Shown here piece after piece: positions 35,007 to 43,763 of a stretch of 56,792 bases of DNA. Below the pieces are notes generated by a model. The model was not told where the DNA came from and searched no databases. It saw nothing but the letters and a program-made list of their open reading frames with translations. The stretch covers positions 1 through 56,792 of the forward strand of contig JAOAHO010000015.1 of assembly GCA_026415195.1 (NCBI GenBank). Reading direction: 5' to 3'. The position numbers and the translations under genes were made by a program. Position 1 is the first letter of the stretch. Each line of letters starts with the position of its first letter. The stretch is from Bacteroidia bacterium. GTDB taxonomy: Bacteria; Bacteroidota; Bacteroidia; B-17B0; Aurantibacillaceae.

Positions 35007-37726
35007 AATTATATTTGTTTACATATCTTCTGATATGCTTAACTATCAATTGTTTCAGTCAACCCCTTCGTTTTTCAGGCACAATACGCGACACATCCAT
35101 GATTCCCTCCCAACACCCTGCCCTGATCGTCGTTTTAAAATACCGCGACTCTTCCCTGGTCGCCTGGGCACGAACCGATAAGCATTTATCTTTCAGCTTC
35201 CATAACCTTCCCGTCGATACCTACAAAGTGATCATCTCAAGAAAGGGCTTTTCCGACAGGACCATTTTCCTAATCGGAAGCGAAAAAAACTATGTTTTTG
35301 AAATGAATAATATCATTCTTCCCCCTCCTTCCGTTCAGTTGGATGAAGTTACCATACTGGCCTTCCGCGAACCTGTCTATTATCATGGAGACACGCTGGT
35401 TTACGTGGCCGACAGCTTCAAAGTGCGCCCCGATGCCACCATAGAAGACCTGCTGAAAAAACTGCCCGGCATACAGGTAACGGCACAAGGAAAAATCAAA
35501 GCACAAGGCAAGGAAGTCAGTAAGGTATTGCTGGATGGTGACGAATATTTCGGTTCCGACTATACCCTGATAACCCGCAACATGGAAGCAGGACAGGTGG
35601 AAAATGTGAAAGTATTTGACGAAAAAAATCCGGATGACCCCAATGAAACCAACAAAGTGATGAACATTGAACTTAAAGAAAGCGCCAAAAAAGGAGTACA
35701 TGGAAATGTTTACGGGGCTTATGGCACGGAACGATATTATGAAAGTTCCGCATTGGTTAATGCATTCAGCCCCGGGCAAAAAATCACTTTTACCGGGCGC
35801 GCCAACAACACCAGGGGGTCGGTTTTTGATGATTATTATTTTACCGAAAACGAAGACGGCTTCTTCACCGCCTCTGATGAAATGGGTGAAACGATTTCGG
35901 AATTTGATAATACCGGATTGCCCGTGCATCAGAAAGCATCCTTAAACTATCAGCTGAATACCGGCAAACACACCAAATGGAACCTGCAATATGCTTTCAA
36001 ACGAAATTTACTGAGGAAAAAAAACGACAACCGTTATCTATATCAACTTCCCGACACTTCTTTTACGCTGAATGATTTTTCAGATAGAACCACGGGAAAT
36101 ATTTCCCACATCCTTCGCCTGCGAAATCAAACCCGCACCGACAGTTTAGGAAAGCTCATAACCGATATAAAGTTCGGCATAATGGAGAATGCCGATGATT
36201 TAAGCATGGAGCAGGATTTTTATGACATGAAGGGCTCGTTGAACCGTAACACCTCCACCCGTTCCGATTTGAAAGGAAAACAATTCCGGTTTTACCCTTC
36301 CATAGAGTACACAAGAAATTTCCACAAAAAATTCCGTGAATTAAATTTCCGTTTCTCTTCTGACATTTCAAGGGCAGAAAAACAAGGTATGTTATCTACA
36401 AAAAACAACTTTTTTTTATCCGCTTACCCCGGCATTACCGACTTCGATCAGAAAAAAAATTTTAATCACCTGACGGACAAATATACTCTTAGCATCGGCT
36501 GGCAAGAACCCCTGAACGAAAATATTTTTATTCATTTTAAGTATGGTTTTAACCACCACCATAACTACCGAAAAAACCTGGCATTCAACAAATCGGGTGA
36601 TTTTTACGTCCTTACCGATTCTGCATTCTCGGGTGAATTCAGCAACAATACCCAAAGCCATGTCCCCGAAGCAGGCATTTCCTATAAAACAGACAAATGG
36701 CGCGTGAACGGTAATATCAGATGCCAATACAACCAATTCCAGAACAAGGATTTTTTCCGGAACTTAGAATATCAATATCCTTTCCTTGCATGGCAGCCCC
36801 AATTAATTGCACGTTACACCCCCAACCGCAACAAAAATTTCAGCTTCCATTATGCCTATCTCGCTAATCCTCCGGTTCCTGATCAACTTATCACCATTCC
36901 CGATAACCGCAATCAGAACTTTGTGCAATTGGGCAACCCGGAACTTTTGCCGTCCCGCTCCCATTCATTCAACTTCAACCATTGGTTCTACACGGGCCTT
37001 ACCAGAAAATATCTATTCATGAGCATCCGGCACGTTTACAGCCCCATCGACATTTCCACCGAAAGCGGCTTCGACAGTTTGGGCCGATCGGTGAGCAAGC
37101 CGGTGAATGTTAAAGGAAACCGCAGTTCCGATGCATCCATGTCCATAGATATTCCCCTATTTGATCAGTTATTGAATGTCGGCCCTTCAGTTGGGTTTCA
37201 CGATAATATCCGCCAAACCATCGTAAATAGGGAATTGGTTCGGAACCGAAGCAGAAGGTACAGCGGAGGGCTTAGTTTTTCCATGGAATTGGAAAACGCC
37301 TCATTTTTTCTGTACTCTGAATATTCACATTACAGGAATACATCCGACCGTTACAATGAAATGAATGTCCCCTATTCGGATTTCAGTGCCGAAGCCAACA
37401 TAAATTTAAAATTCTTTAAAGAACGCCTAGGATGGAATACGGATATTAATTATGAATATTACGGAAATCGCCCCCGGGGCTATAACCTTAGTCCCGTCAT
37501 CATCAATTCCGGCCTGAATTTCAAGATTTTCAAAAAACACAAATGGTATGCCGAATTCACCGTACACGACCTTTTGAATAATAATGTAAGCGTGGAAAGA
37601 AATATCTATCAGAATTATATCCTCGATTCGCGCACCCTTGTGGTCAGGCGTTATTTCCTTTTAGGCCTCCGATGGAAATTCAATTCAAATAAAAATTCCG
37701 GCCTCGCAGATGAAAATGAAGAATAA
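35003..37726 (+). CDS. TonB-dependent-type outer-membrane beta-barrel protein
   Basis: This 907-residue protein has a signal peptide (about 1-20), a carboxypeptidase-regulatory-like beta sandwich (about 22-105), and a plug-like domain (LDEVTILAFREPVYYHGDTL, then LLKKLPGIQVTAQGKIKAQG and VLLDGDEYFGSD near 190). A C-terminal barrel of the OMP_b-brl_3 type contains many alternating strands and FNHWFYTGLTRKYLFMSIRH-like segments. No SusD gene follows, so this is not a classic glycan-uptake pair. The family's ligands are largely unknown. The gene overlaps the upstream one by four bases and the GLPGLI gene by 17 bases, so the three form a coupled cassette. Confidence 0.88.
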   Translation: MKLYLFTYLLICLTINCFSQPLRFSGTIRDTSMIPSQHPALIVVLKYRDSSLVAWARTDKHLSFSFHNLPVDTYKVIISRKGFSDRTIFLIGSEKNYVFEMNNIILPPPSVQLDEVTILAFREPVYYHGDTLVYVADSFKVRPDATIEDLLKKLPGIQVTAQGKIKAQGKEVSKVLLDGDEYFGSDYTLITRNMEAGQVENVKVFDEKNPDDPNETNKVMNIELKESAKKGVHGNVYGAYGTERYYESSALVNAFSPGQKITFTGRANNTRGSVFDDYYFTENEDGFFTASDEMGETISEFDNTGLPVHQKASLNYQLNTGKHTKWNLQYAFKRNLLRKKNDNRYLYQLPDTSFTLNDFSDRTTGNISHILRLRNQTRTDSLGKLITDIKFGIMENADDLSMEQDFYDMKGSLNRNTSTRSDLKGKQFRFYPSIEYTRNFHKKFRELNFRFSSDISRAEKQGMLSTKNNFFLSAYPGITDFDQKKNFNHLTDKYTLSIGWQEPLNENIFIHFKYGFNHHHNYRKNLAFNKSGDFYVLTDSAFSGEFSNNTQSHVPEAGISYKTDKWRVNGNIRCQYNQFQNKDFFRNLEYQYPFLAWQPQLIARYTPNRNKNFSFHYAYLANPPVPDQLITIPDNRNQNFVQLGNPELLPSRSHSFNFNHWFYTGLTRKYLFMSIRHVYSPIDISTESGFDSLGRSVSKPVNVKGNRSSDASMSIDIPLFDQLLNVGPSVGFHDNIRQTIVNRELVRNRSRRYSGGLSFSMELENASFFLYSEYSHYRNTSDRYNEMNVPYSDFSAEANINLKFFKERLGWNTDINYEYYGNRPRGYNLSPVIINSGLNFKIFKKHKWYAEFTVHDLLNNNVSVERNIYQNYILDSRTLVVRRYFLLGLRWKFNSNKNSGLADENEE

Positions 37727-38456
37727 AGTAAAATACATTATTTATATCGTGGCCTGTTGTGCTATTATTTATCTTCCGTTTTATGCACAAGAAATGAATG
37801 CGGGAATCATTCATTTCAAGCGAAAATTAAATTTGTATAAAAAATTCAAAAACTGGGACGATATTAAGGAATACATACCCGAAAACGAAAAAAACAAAAT
37901 GGATGATTTTCGGATGTATTTCAACGACACCATGGCCTTTTTTACACCTGTGGAAAATAATAAATATGATCCGTATTCCTGGGCTACTTCACGCAATAAA
38001 ACACTTCAACTGCTGAAAGCCAATGCCTATCGCCAATGGAAAGAATTGTGGGGAGAGGAGATTATGATTTATGACAGTTTTCCGCATCGGCAATGGAAAA
38101 TAACGGACAGCAAGCGGAAAATTGCAGGCATGGAATGCAGAAAAGCCGTTTGGCAACAAAACGACACCACAAGAATTTACGCGTGGTATGCTGAAGATAT
38201 CCCCGTATCGTGCGGGCCCGAAAGTTTTAGCGGACTGCCCGGCCTTATCTTGGGCCTTGCCACGGAAGACGGAAGCGAAGTATATTTTGCGGAAAAAATT
38301 GAATTTAAATTGTCTGAACAGATTCTGCATGGCTTACCAAAAGTCAAAACCAAATCATTTACCCGTGAGGGCCTGAAGCAGGAAATACTAAGGGTTCATA
38401 AAAATGAAAAATGGGCGAAGAAATATGTGAAAACTCTTTTTTTGGGAATTTATTAA
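37710..38456 (+). CDS. GLPGLI family protein
   Basis: This 248-residue exported protein (signal peptide to about residue 27, ending FYAQ) carries the family-defining motif exactly, SGLPGLILGL, near residue 175. Upstream segments CRKAVWQQND and IYAWYAEDIPVSCGPESF are typical of the family. GLPGLI proteins are restricted to Bacteroidota and have no established function. They recur beside carboxypeptidase-regulatory and TonB-type barrel genes, as here. The start overlaps the barrel gene by 17 bases; a second ATG two codons in (37716) is also possible. It is the last gene of the cassette and converges with the SRAP gene across 99 bases. Confidence 0.92.
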   Translation: MKMKNKVKYIIYIVACCAIIYLPFYAQEMNAGIIHFKRKLNLYKKFKNWDDIKEYIPENEKNKMDDFRMYFNDTMAFFTPVENNKYDPYSWATSRNKTLQLLKANAYRQWKELWGEEIMIYDSFPHRQWKITDSKRKIAGMECRKAVWQQNDTTRIYAWYAEDIPVSCGPESFSGLPGLILGLATEDGSEVYFAEKIEFKLSEQILHGLPKVKTKSFTREGLKQEILRVHKNEKWAKKYVKTLFLGIY

Positions 38457-38555
38457 TTTATAAATTCCCCCAATTAGAGAATAAAAATAATCAATTGCAT
38501 TAAGTTTAATTGTTATTTATGGATCAAAGTAAAAGCATTAATGTTAAGGTTTTTT

Positions 38556-39161
38556 TCACAACTTAAGCGGAACCAATTCCGCACTGATAACCGAATCAAT
38601 TCCGCCAAGCCATCTCAGGCCTTCTTCAGGTTCAAACACCAAAGGCATTCTCTTTTTTGAATTATGTATTTCACTCATTAACTCATTTGCCGCCATAGTT
38701 AAAATGGTAAAAGTCCTGATTATTTCCCCTGTTTTACTGTCGGCCCAATCCGACCATAAACCGCCAAATGCAAACAGGGCACCTTCCCCAACCTTCAAAA
38801 GGTATTTTTCCTTCTTCTTTCCTTTTTCATCCAGCCATTTCCATTCATAAAAACCATCCGCCGGAATAAGGCAGCGGTTTTGTATACAAGATTTAAATGC
38901 CGGTTTTTGTTGCAAGGTTTCTGAACGGGCATTCAATGTGTATTTTCTTATTTCTTCATCTTTAGCCCGGGGCGGAATCAAACCCCAATGTGCAAATAAC
39001 AATCTCCGCGGTTCATCATTACAAATCACGGGCAACCAGGGAAATTCAAAAGCATTGAAATCGCCGTAGCGAAAACCGGCTGGAATATCTGCCACGGCTT
39101 CCAAACGAAATTTCTCCTTAATCTGATGAACGGGATGCGTAAGGCGTGAATGAAAACACAT
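38556..39161 (-). CDS. SOS response-associated peptidase (SRAP, YedK/HMCES-like)
   Basis: This 201-residue protein has the catalytic Cys2 directly after the initiator Met (MCFHSR). The other SRAP signatures are present: NARSET near 78, RCLIPADGFYEWKW near 105 with the active-site Glu, and TILTMAANELMSEIHNSKKRMP near 155 with the conserved His. In characterised members Cys2 forms a covalent crosslink to abasic sites in single-stranded DNA, shielding them. It starts three bases after the histidine kinase gene and is last in the FKBP-kinase-SRAP unit. Confidence 0.94.
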   Translation of the reverse strand: MCFHSRLTHPVHQIKEKFRLEAVADIPAGFRYGDFNAFEFPWLPVICNDEPRRLLFAHWGLIPPRAKDEEIRKYTLNARSETLQQKPAFKSCIQNRCLIPADGFYEWKWLDEKGKKKEKYLLKVGEGALFAFGGLWSDWADSKTGEIIRTFTILTMAANELMSEIHNSKKRMPLVFEPEEGLRWLGGIDSVISAELVPLKL

Positions 39162-39164
39162 GGA

Positions 39165-40649
39165 TTACGATTTCAACTCAATACAAAACACTGCTCCTTT
39201 GTCCGGCAATTGCTTTTCCACATAAAGCTTCCCGTCATGGTATTCCTCGATGATCCGTTTACTCAAACTCAGGCCCAAGCCCCATCCCCTGGATTTGGTG
39301 GAAAAACCGGGCTTGAATATTTTTTTTCTTAAATTGGGCGGTATGCCTTTGCCCTCATCGGCCACTTTTAAAATGATGGTTTCGGGCTTTTCTTCAAGCG
39401 TGATGTAAATATTTCCATGGCCCTGCATGGCATCCACTGCGTTTTTAATCAGGTTTTCCAATACCCATTCCATCAACTCTGCCGACATGGGAATAAAAAT
39501 TTCCTTATCGGGCACACGAGTATGAATACGTATGTTTTTGGAGATCCTGTGTTGGATATACTCTGTGAAATTATTGACCAAAGCCGTCAGTGAAGATTCT
39601 TTCAATTCGGGCTTGGAACCGATTTTGGAAAATCTTTGCGTAATCATTTTCAGCCGCTTCAGGTCCTCTTTCATGGAAGACATGATGCGTTCATCCGATA
39701 TTTTATCTTCCAGCAAATCCACCCATCCCATCAGGGAAGAAATGGGCGTACCCAATTGATGGGCAGTTTCTTTGCTCATGCCCACCCAAAGGCGGTCCTG
39801 TTCAAGGCGATAGGAAGATGAATAGAAAAATATGGTAAGGATAAGGATCAATACGAATACCACGCTGAACAGATATGGGAAATACCGTATATAACTCAAA
39901 ATGGAAGAGGAAGCATAATAGATGTGTGATTTTGAACCGTCGGGCAATGTAATTTCTATTGGAGGATTCTGCTTACTTAGCCGCAACAATATCTTTTCCG
40001 TTTGTTGGGGCTGAGATGAACTATCGGGGGCATTATAGGCAATCACCCTGTTGTCTTCGCCCATCCACAGCACTTCCACCTGAATACTGTTCCGGGCCAC
40101 CTCCTGCAAATAGCTGTTTACAAGCGTATCCATAATGGATCTGGAACGCGTGAGGATGCGGCTGTCTTTGTAATATAAAAACTGCTCCAATCCCTTGTAC
40201 AATTTCAGGCGGATGGGAGGATATTTTTTTTTCATTTCCCTGAGTTCGGAGTACAAATATGCAGTATCGCTTGTACGGGCCGAGTCAAGGTTACGGAATG
40301 CTACTATTTTGTTTTTGGAGTCGGTCAGGATTACAGGAACCGTTTGGTTATTCTGAAGCACAAAAAGCAAAAATTCTATTCCCGAAGGCGAGGCGTTGTG
40401 TGCCAGGGCCTCGGTGGCACGAGCATAAATGGTGGCTTTGATTTTTTCCTCTTCGGTTATTTCGGAGAAAAGCTTACCAGCTTCCCTAAGGAGTTCGGAT
40501 TTTTTCTGAATGGCGCCTGCCCACAGCTTAACTTTTTTTTCTTCTTCCTGCCTGATTTTTTCAAGTAATAGTCCGGAAAAGTAAAAAACCAATATTATCA
40601 GCAGCAGGCAAACAAAACCCAAAACCCATTTCCACCTTTCCCGGGCCAT
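39165..40649 (-). CDS. Sensor histidine kinase
   Basis: This 494-residue membrane kinase has an N-terminal membrane segment (about 9-29), a periplasmic sensor region of about 220 residues with no recognised fold, and a second membrane segment (about 255-277). The kinase core follows. The phosphoacceptor His297 lies in MSKETAHQLGTPISSLMGW. The N box is LENLIKNAVDAM near 420, and the G boxes ADEGKGIPP and GWGLGLSLSKRII come after it. No HAMP or PAS domain and no response regulator gene are adjacent. It follows the FKBP gene after 11 bases and precedes the SRAP gene by three. Confidence 0.92.
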   Translation of the reverse strand: MARERWKWVLGFVCLLLIILVFYFSGLLLEKIRQEEEKKVKLWAGAIQKKSELLREAGKLFSEITEEEKIKATIYARATEALAHNASPSGIEFLLFVLQNNQTVPVILTDSKNKIVAFRNLDSARTSDTAYLYSELREMKKKYPPIRLKLYKGLEQFLYYKDSRILTRSRSIMDTLVNSYLQEVARNSIQVEVLWMGEDNRVIAYNAPDSSSQPQQTEKILLRLSKQNPPIEITLPDGSKSHIYYASSSILSYIRYFPYLFSVVFVLILILTIFFYSSSYRLEQDRLWVGMSKETAHQLGTPISSLMGWVDLLEDKISDERIMSSMKEDLKRLKMITQRFSKIGSKPELKESSLTALVNNFTEYIQHRISKNIRIHTRVPDKEIFIPMSAELMEWVLENLIKNAVDAMQGHGNIYITLEEKPETIILKVADEGKGIPPNLRKKIFKPGFSTKSRGWGLGLSLSKRIIEEYHDGKLYVEKQLPDKGAVFCIELKS

Positions 40650-40660
40650 GGCGAATCAGG

Positions 40661-41179
40661 TCAATGATGATGGTGGCCATCGTGTAAATGGCCATGTTCC
40701 AATTCATCGGCCGTGGCGGGGCGGACTTTTTCCACCTTACCCTTATAGCGTAAGGAATAACCCGCCAAAGGATTGTTAAAATCCACTTTCACTGCGGCAG
40801 CCCCGACATTAAGCACTTTACCGTATAAAGGCAGGCCTTCATGGTCGTAGAACTGAAGCAGGTTGCCTTCTTTTACCTGCTCCGAATCAAATTTCCCGTC
40901 CACCATGAAAGTTTCCAGCCCGAGATCTACAACCAAATCATGCTCGTAAGGCCCATAGGCCTCTTCCATACTCAGGCAAATCTCAAACTCGGCGCCTTCT
41001 TCCTTGCCTAAAAGCTGTTTTTCAAACTCCGGTAACTGCAATTCCACTCCATACAAAAAGGAATAAGGATTATCAGGAGGAATATTTTCCAACAGAATTT
41101 CGTTCGGATCAGACGGGGTCTTGCCGTACATTACAAAACTCAGATACACCGCCATGTTTTCTTGAATGGTATTTTTCAT
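40661..41179 (-). CDS. FKBP-type peptidyl-prolyl isomerase, SlyD-like
   Basis: This 172-residue cytosolic foldase is of the SlyD branch. The FKBP core is split by an insert-in-flap chaperone domain. Recognisable segments are SFLYGVELQLPEFEKQLLG near 40, EEAYGPYEHDLV near 72 and LYGKVLNVGAAAVKVDFNNPLAGYSL near 118 (the family's HPLAG-like motif, here NPLAG). The tail HGHLHDGHHHH is His-rich, as in nickel-binding SlyD proteins. Prolyl isomerisation and metal binding are expected. It leads a unit with the histidine kinase and SRAP protein. Confidence 0.92.
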   Translation of the reverse strand: MKNTIQENMAVYLSFVMYGKTPSDPNEILLENIPPDNPYSFLYGVELQLPEFEKQLLGKEEGAEFEICLSMEEAYGPYEHDLVVDLGLETFMVDGKFDSEQVKEGNLLQFYDHEGLPLYGKVLNVGAAAVKVDFNNPLAGYSLRYKGKVEKVRPATADELEHGHLHDGHHHH

Positions 41180-41195
41180 GATTGTTTAATTTATA

Positions 41196-41203
41196 CAAAG
41201 GTA
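41196..41203 (-). promoter_or_regulatory. Promoter -7 box for the FKBP-kinase-SRAP unit
   Basis: The minus strand reads TACCTTTG, matching TAnnTTTG, 16 bases before the FKBP ATG. Confidence 0.45.
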
Positions 41204-41351
41204 ATCAAATATATATTCAGTAACCTAAATACATTTACAAAAAGTACCTTCGGGGTTTTATCATTAATTTTTTTTGATGTAACCTTAAGTTAATTGAAAA
41301 ATTTCATTCAGACAGATATTAAAAAAAAAGCAAATGTCTTTTATAATTTCA

Positions 41352-41359
41352 TATTTTTG
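41352..41359 (+). promoter_or_regulatory. Promoter -7 box for the TPR-SpoIIE gene
   Basis: TATTTTTG matches TAnnTTTG and lies 10 bases before the ATG at 41370, implying a very short leader. No clear -33 element is seen. Confidence 0.4.
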
Positions 41360-41369
41360 ATGCACTTAC

Positions 41370-43718
41370 ATGAAAAGAATTTTATTTTTTATTACATATA
41401 TAACTATTCCTTTGATTTCACAAACTTCGGATAAAATTGATTCCTTAATAAACTTCATAAAATTATCCAAACATGACACCTCACGCTTTAATGCTTATAT
41501 TAATATAGGCAATTTTTATCAAAATATTAATCCTGACTCGGCCCTTTTTTACTATGATAAAGCAGAAATTTTATCTGAAAATATTTCCGATAATCACAGC
41601 ATTTTACGAAAAATCAGATGCTTGATTTTAAAAGGGAAAACCCATGAAATAAATTTTAATTTTAAAAAGGCCATTGAATATTACCAAAAGGGTTTGGCAG
41701 TAATGAAAATTAACTTATCATATCCCCTGCAAGACAGGTTTAGATTATTTATTGCTGATATTTTCTTTAACCTAGGACATATATATTATTATCATGAAAA
41801 AATTAATAAGACATTATTATGTTATTTTCAGTCATTAAAAGAATATAAAAAGTTGCAAAATAAGCCCATGATTGCATCTAGTTTAGTAAATATAGGAACC
41901 ATTTATTTAAGAAAGGGAAATTATGCGAAATCTTTAGAGTATATGTTTAACGCATTAAAGTTAAATGAAGAATTGGGAAACAAAAAATTAATGGCTTCTA
42001 ATCTGGGAAATATCGGAATCATTTACACTGAACAGGGCTATTTAGAAAAGGCCGTCCAATATCAAATCAGAGCATTAAATATTAATGAAGAAATTAACAA
42101 CAAACCCGAACAAGCGATAAACTTGGGAAATTTAGGAACTGTTTATTTATATCAAGCAGAATTATTATTAAGAAACAAAAAAACTGTTCAATCCTTTAAA
42201 AAATATAATTTGGCATTTAATTGTTTTCAAGAAGCATTAAAAATAAACCTGGAATTTGATAATCTTTTAGGCCAAGCCAATAACTATAGTAATTTGGGGG
42301 TGATTTTGGAAATTCAGGGCGACTCTGCCCGAGGTAAAGGAAATAATTCATTGTGGCAAAAAAAATATTTCATGGCAATGAAATATTATCAAAAAGCGAT
42401 GGAGATCAATCGAAAATTAAACAACCAAAGAGAAATGGCTGCCAATCTTGCCAACATAGCCGGATTGTTGTTCAATCAAAAAAAAATTGTTGAATCTTTA
42501 AAATATCTGGAAAAAGCAAAAAAAATTTATTTGGATTTAAATGATATCTACAATCTGGAAGGTATTCATAGTTTATTCATTGAAATTTTTGAACAATCAG
42601 GGCGTTTTAAAGATGCACTGATTCATTTTAAAGAACAGATAAAATACCGCGACAGTATATTTAATCAAGAAAATCAAAAAGCAGCCATACAAAAAGAGTT
42701 GCAGTATAATTTTGATAAAGAACAAGCCCTTAAAGAAAAGGAACATCTCAAAAAAATAGAACTTGAAAAAAAAGAGAAAGAAAAGCAAAGAATTGTCACA
42801 TTATGCATATTTGCCGGCTTACTTTCTGTTTTGGGTTTTCTTGGATTTGTCATAAACCGGTTACACTTTACACGAAAACAAAAAAAAATTATTGAAGAAC
42901 AAACACATATCGTAGAAATGCAGAAAATTATAGTAGAAGATCAAAAAAAACTGGTAGAACAAAAAAACAAAGACATATTGGACAGTATAAATTATGCCGG
43001 GAAAATCCAAAATGCCATACTTCCGTCGCCTTTAAAATTAAAGGAACACCTTTCTGATTTTTTCGTGCTTTATTTACCCAAAGACATTGTGGCAGGTGAC
43101 TTTTACTGGATGGAACACTATGACAAATATGTATTTTTGGCTGTAGCAGATTGCACCGGTCATGGCGTTCCGGGAGCAATGGTAAGTGTGGTATGTTCCA
43201 ATGCATTAACCAAAGCCGTTTTGGAAGAGAAGCAAATTGAAACCGATCAAATCCTAAACCGAACAAAAGAACTTGTCATCGAAAAACTCACAAGTGAAGA
43301 AAATATCCGGGATGGAATGGATGTCGTCTTGGTCAGAATTGAAAAAGGCAAAAACACCATTCAATTCAGCGGCGCTAACAGGCCCTTGTATATTGTCGAT
43401 CATGAATTAATTTTTTCTGAAGTAAAGCCCGATAAGCAACCTATTGGTTATTACGAAGAATCCGGCAAATTCACTAAAAATGAAATTGAACTAAGTAAAA
43501 ACAGTATAATCTTCCTAACCACCGATGGTTATGCCGATCAGTTCGGCGGGGAAAAAAGCAAAAAATTAGGCACCAAAAAGTTTAAAGAATTATTATGTGA
43601 TGTTGCAAGGTACCACAAAACCGAAGAACAAAAAGAAAAACTGATTTCTTTTTTGAATAAATGGAAATCTGCCGAAGAACAAATCGATGACGTAACAATT
43701 ATTGGAATATGGCTTTAG
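41370..43718 (+). CDS. TPR sensor with SpoIIE-type phosphatase output
   Basis: This 782-residue protein has a signal peptide-like start and then about nine TPR units (residues 30-400) with regular repeats such as ANNYSNLGVILEIQG and MAANLANIAGLLFNQKK. A Lys/Glu-rich coiled coil follows (about 425-470), then one membrane segment (about 474-497), a second short coiled coil and a SpoIIE/PP2C phosphatase (about 536-782). Metal-binding Asp577 sits in VAGDFYW, followed by ADCTGHGVPGAM near 595. From ILDSINYAGKIQNAILP onward it is clearly paralogous to the phosphatase at 12583-15930, although the sensor half differs. It is likely to dephosphorylate a serine-phosphorylated partner, by analogy with RsbU/SpoIIE. 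The gene is AT-rich. It converges with the TPR gene at 43764. Confidence 0.9.
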   Translation: MKRILFFITYITIPLISQTSDKIDSLINFIKLSKHDTSRFNAYINIGNFYQNINPDSALFYYDKAEILSENISDNHSILRKIRCLILKGKTHEINFNFKKAIEYYQKGLAVMKINLSYPLQDRFRLFIADIFFNLGHIYYYHEKINKTLLCYFQSLKEYKKLQNKPMIASSLVNIGTIYLRKGNYAKSLEYMFNALKLNEELGNKKLMASNLGNIGIIYTEQGYLEKAVQYQIRALNINEEINNKPEQAINLGNLGTVYLYQAELLLRNKKTVQSFKKYNLAFNCFQEALKINLEFDNLLGQANNYSNLGVILEIQGDSARGKGNNSLWQKKYFMAMKYYQKAMEINRKLNNQREMAANLANIAGLLFNQKKIVESLKYLEKAKKIYLDLNDIYNLEGIHSLFIEIFEQSGRFKDALIHFKEQIKYRDSIFNQENQKAAIQKELQYNFDKEQALKEKEHLKKIELEKKEKEKQRIVTLCIFAGLLSVLGFLGFVINRLHFTRKQKKIIEEQTHIVEMQKIIVEDQKKLVEQKNKDILDSINYAGKIQNAILPSPLKLKEHLSDFFVLYLPKDIVAGDFYWMEHYDKYVFLAVADCTGHGVPGAMVSVVCSNALTKAVLEEKQIETDQILNRTKELVIEKLTSEENIRDGMDVVLVRIEKGKNTIQFSGANRPLYIVDHELIFSEVKPDKQPIGYYEESGKFTKNEIELSKNSIIFLTTDGYADQFGGEKSKKLGTKKFKELLCDVARYHKTEEQKEKLISFLNKWKSAEEQIDDVTIIGIWL

Positions 43719-43763
43719 AAAAATTGAATCCAAATTGACAATAAACTTTAATCAGGTTTTCAA

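Noticed and set aside
35003-37726. SusC-type component of a polysaccharide utilisation locus
   Set aside because: No SusD-like gene, glycoside hydrolase or sugar regulator is nearby, and the barrel fits the OMP_b-brl_3 group next to a GLPGLI gene.
28730-38456. Prophage or defence island as explanation of the AT-rich region
   Set aside because: No integrase, transposase, phage structural, nuclease or toxin-antitoxin gene was recognised; all products look exported.
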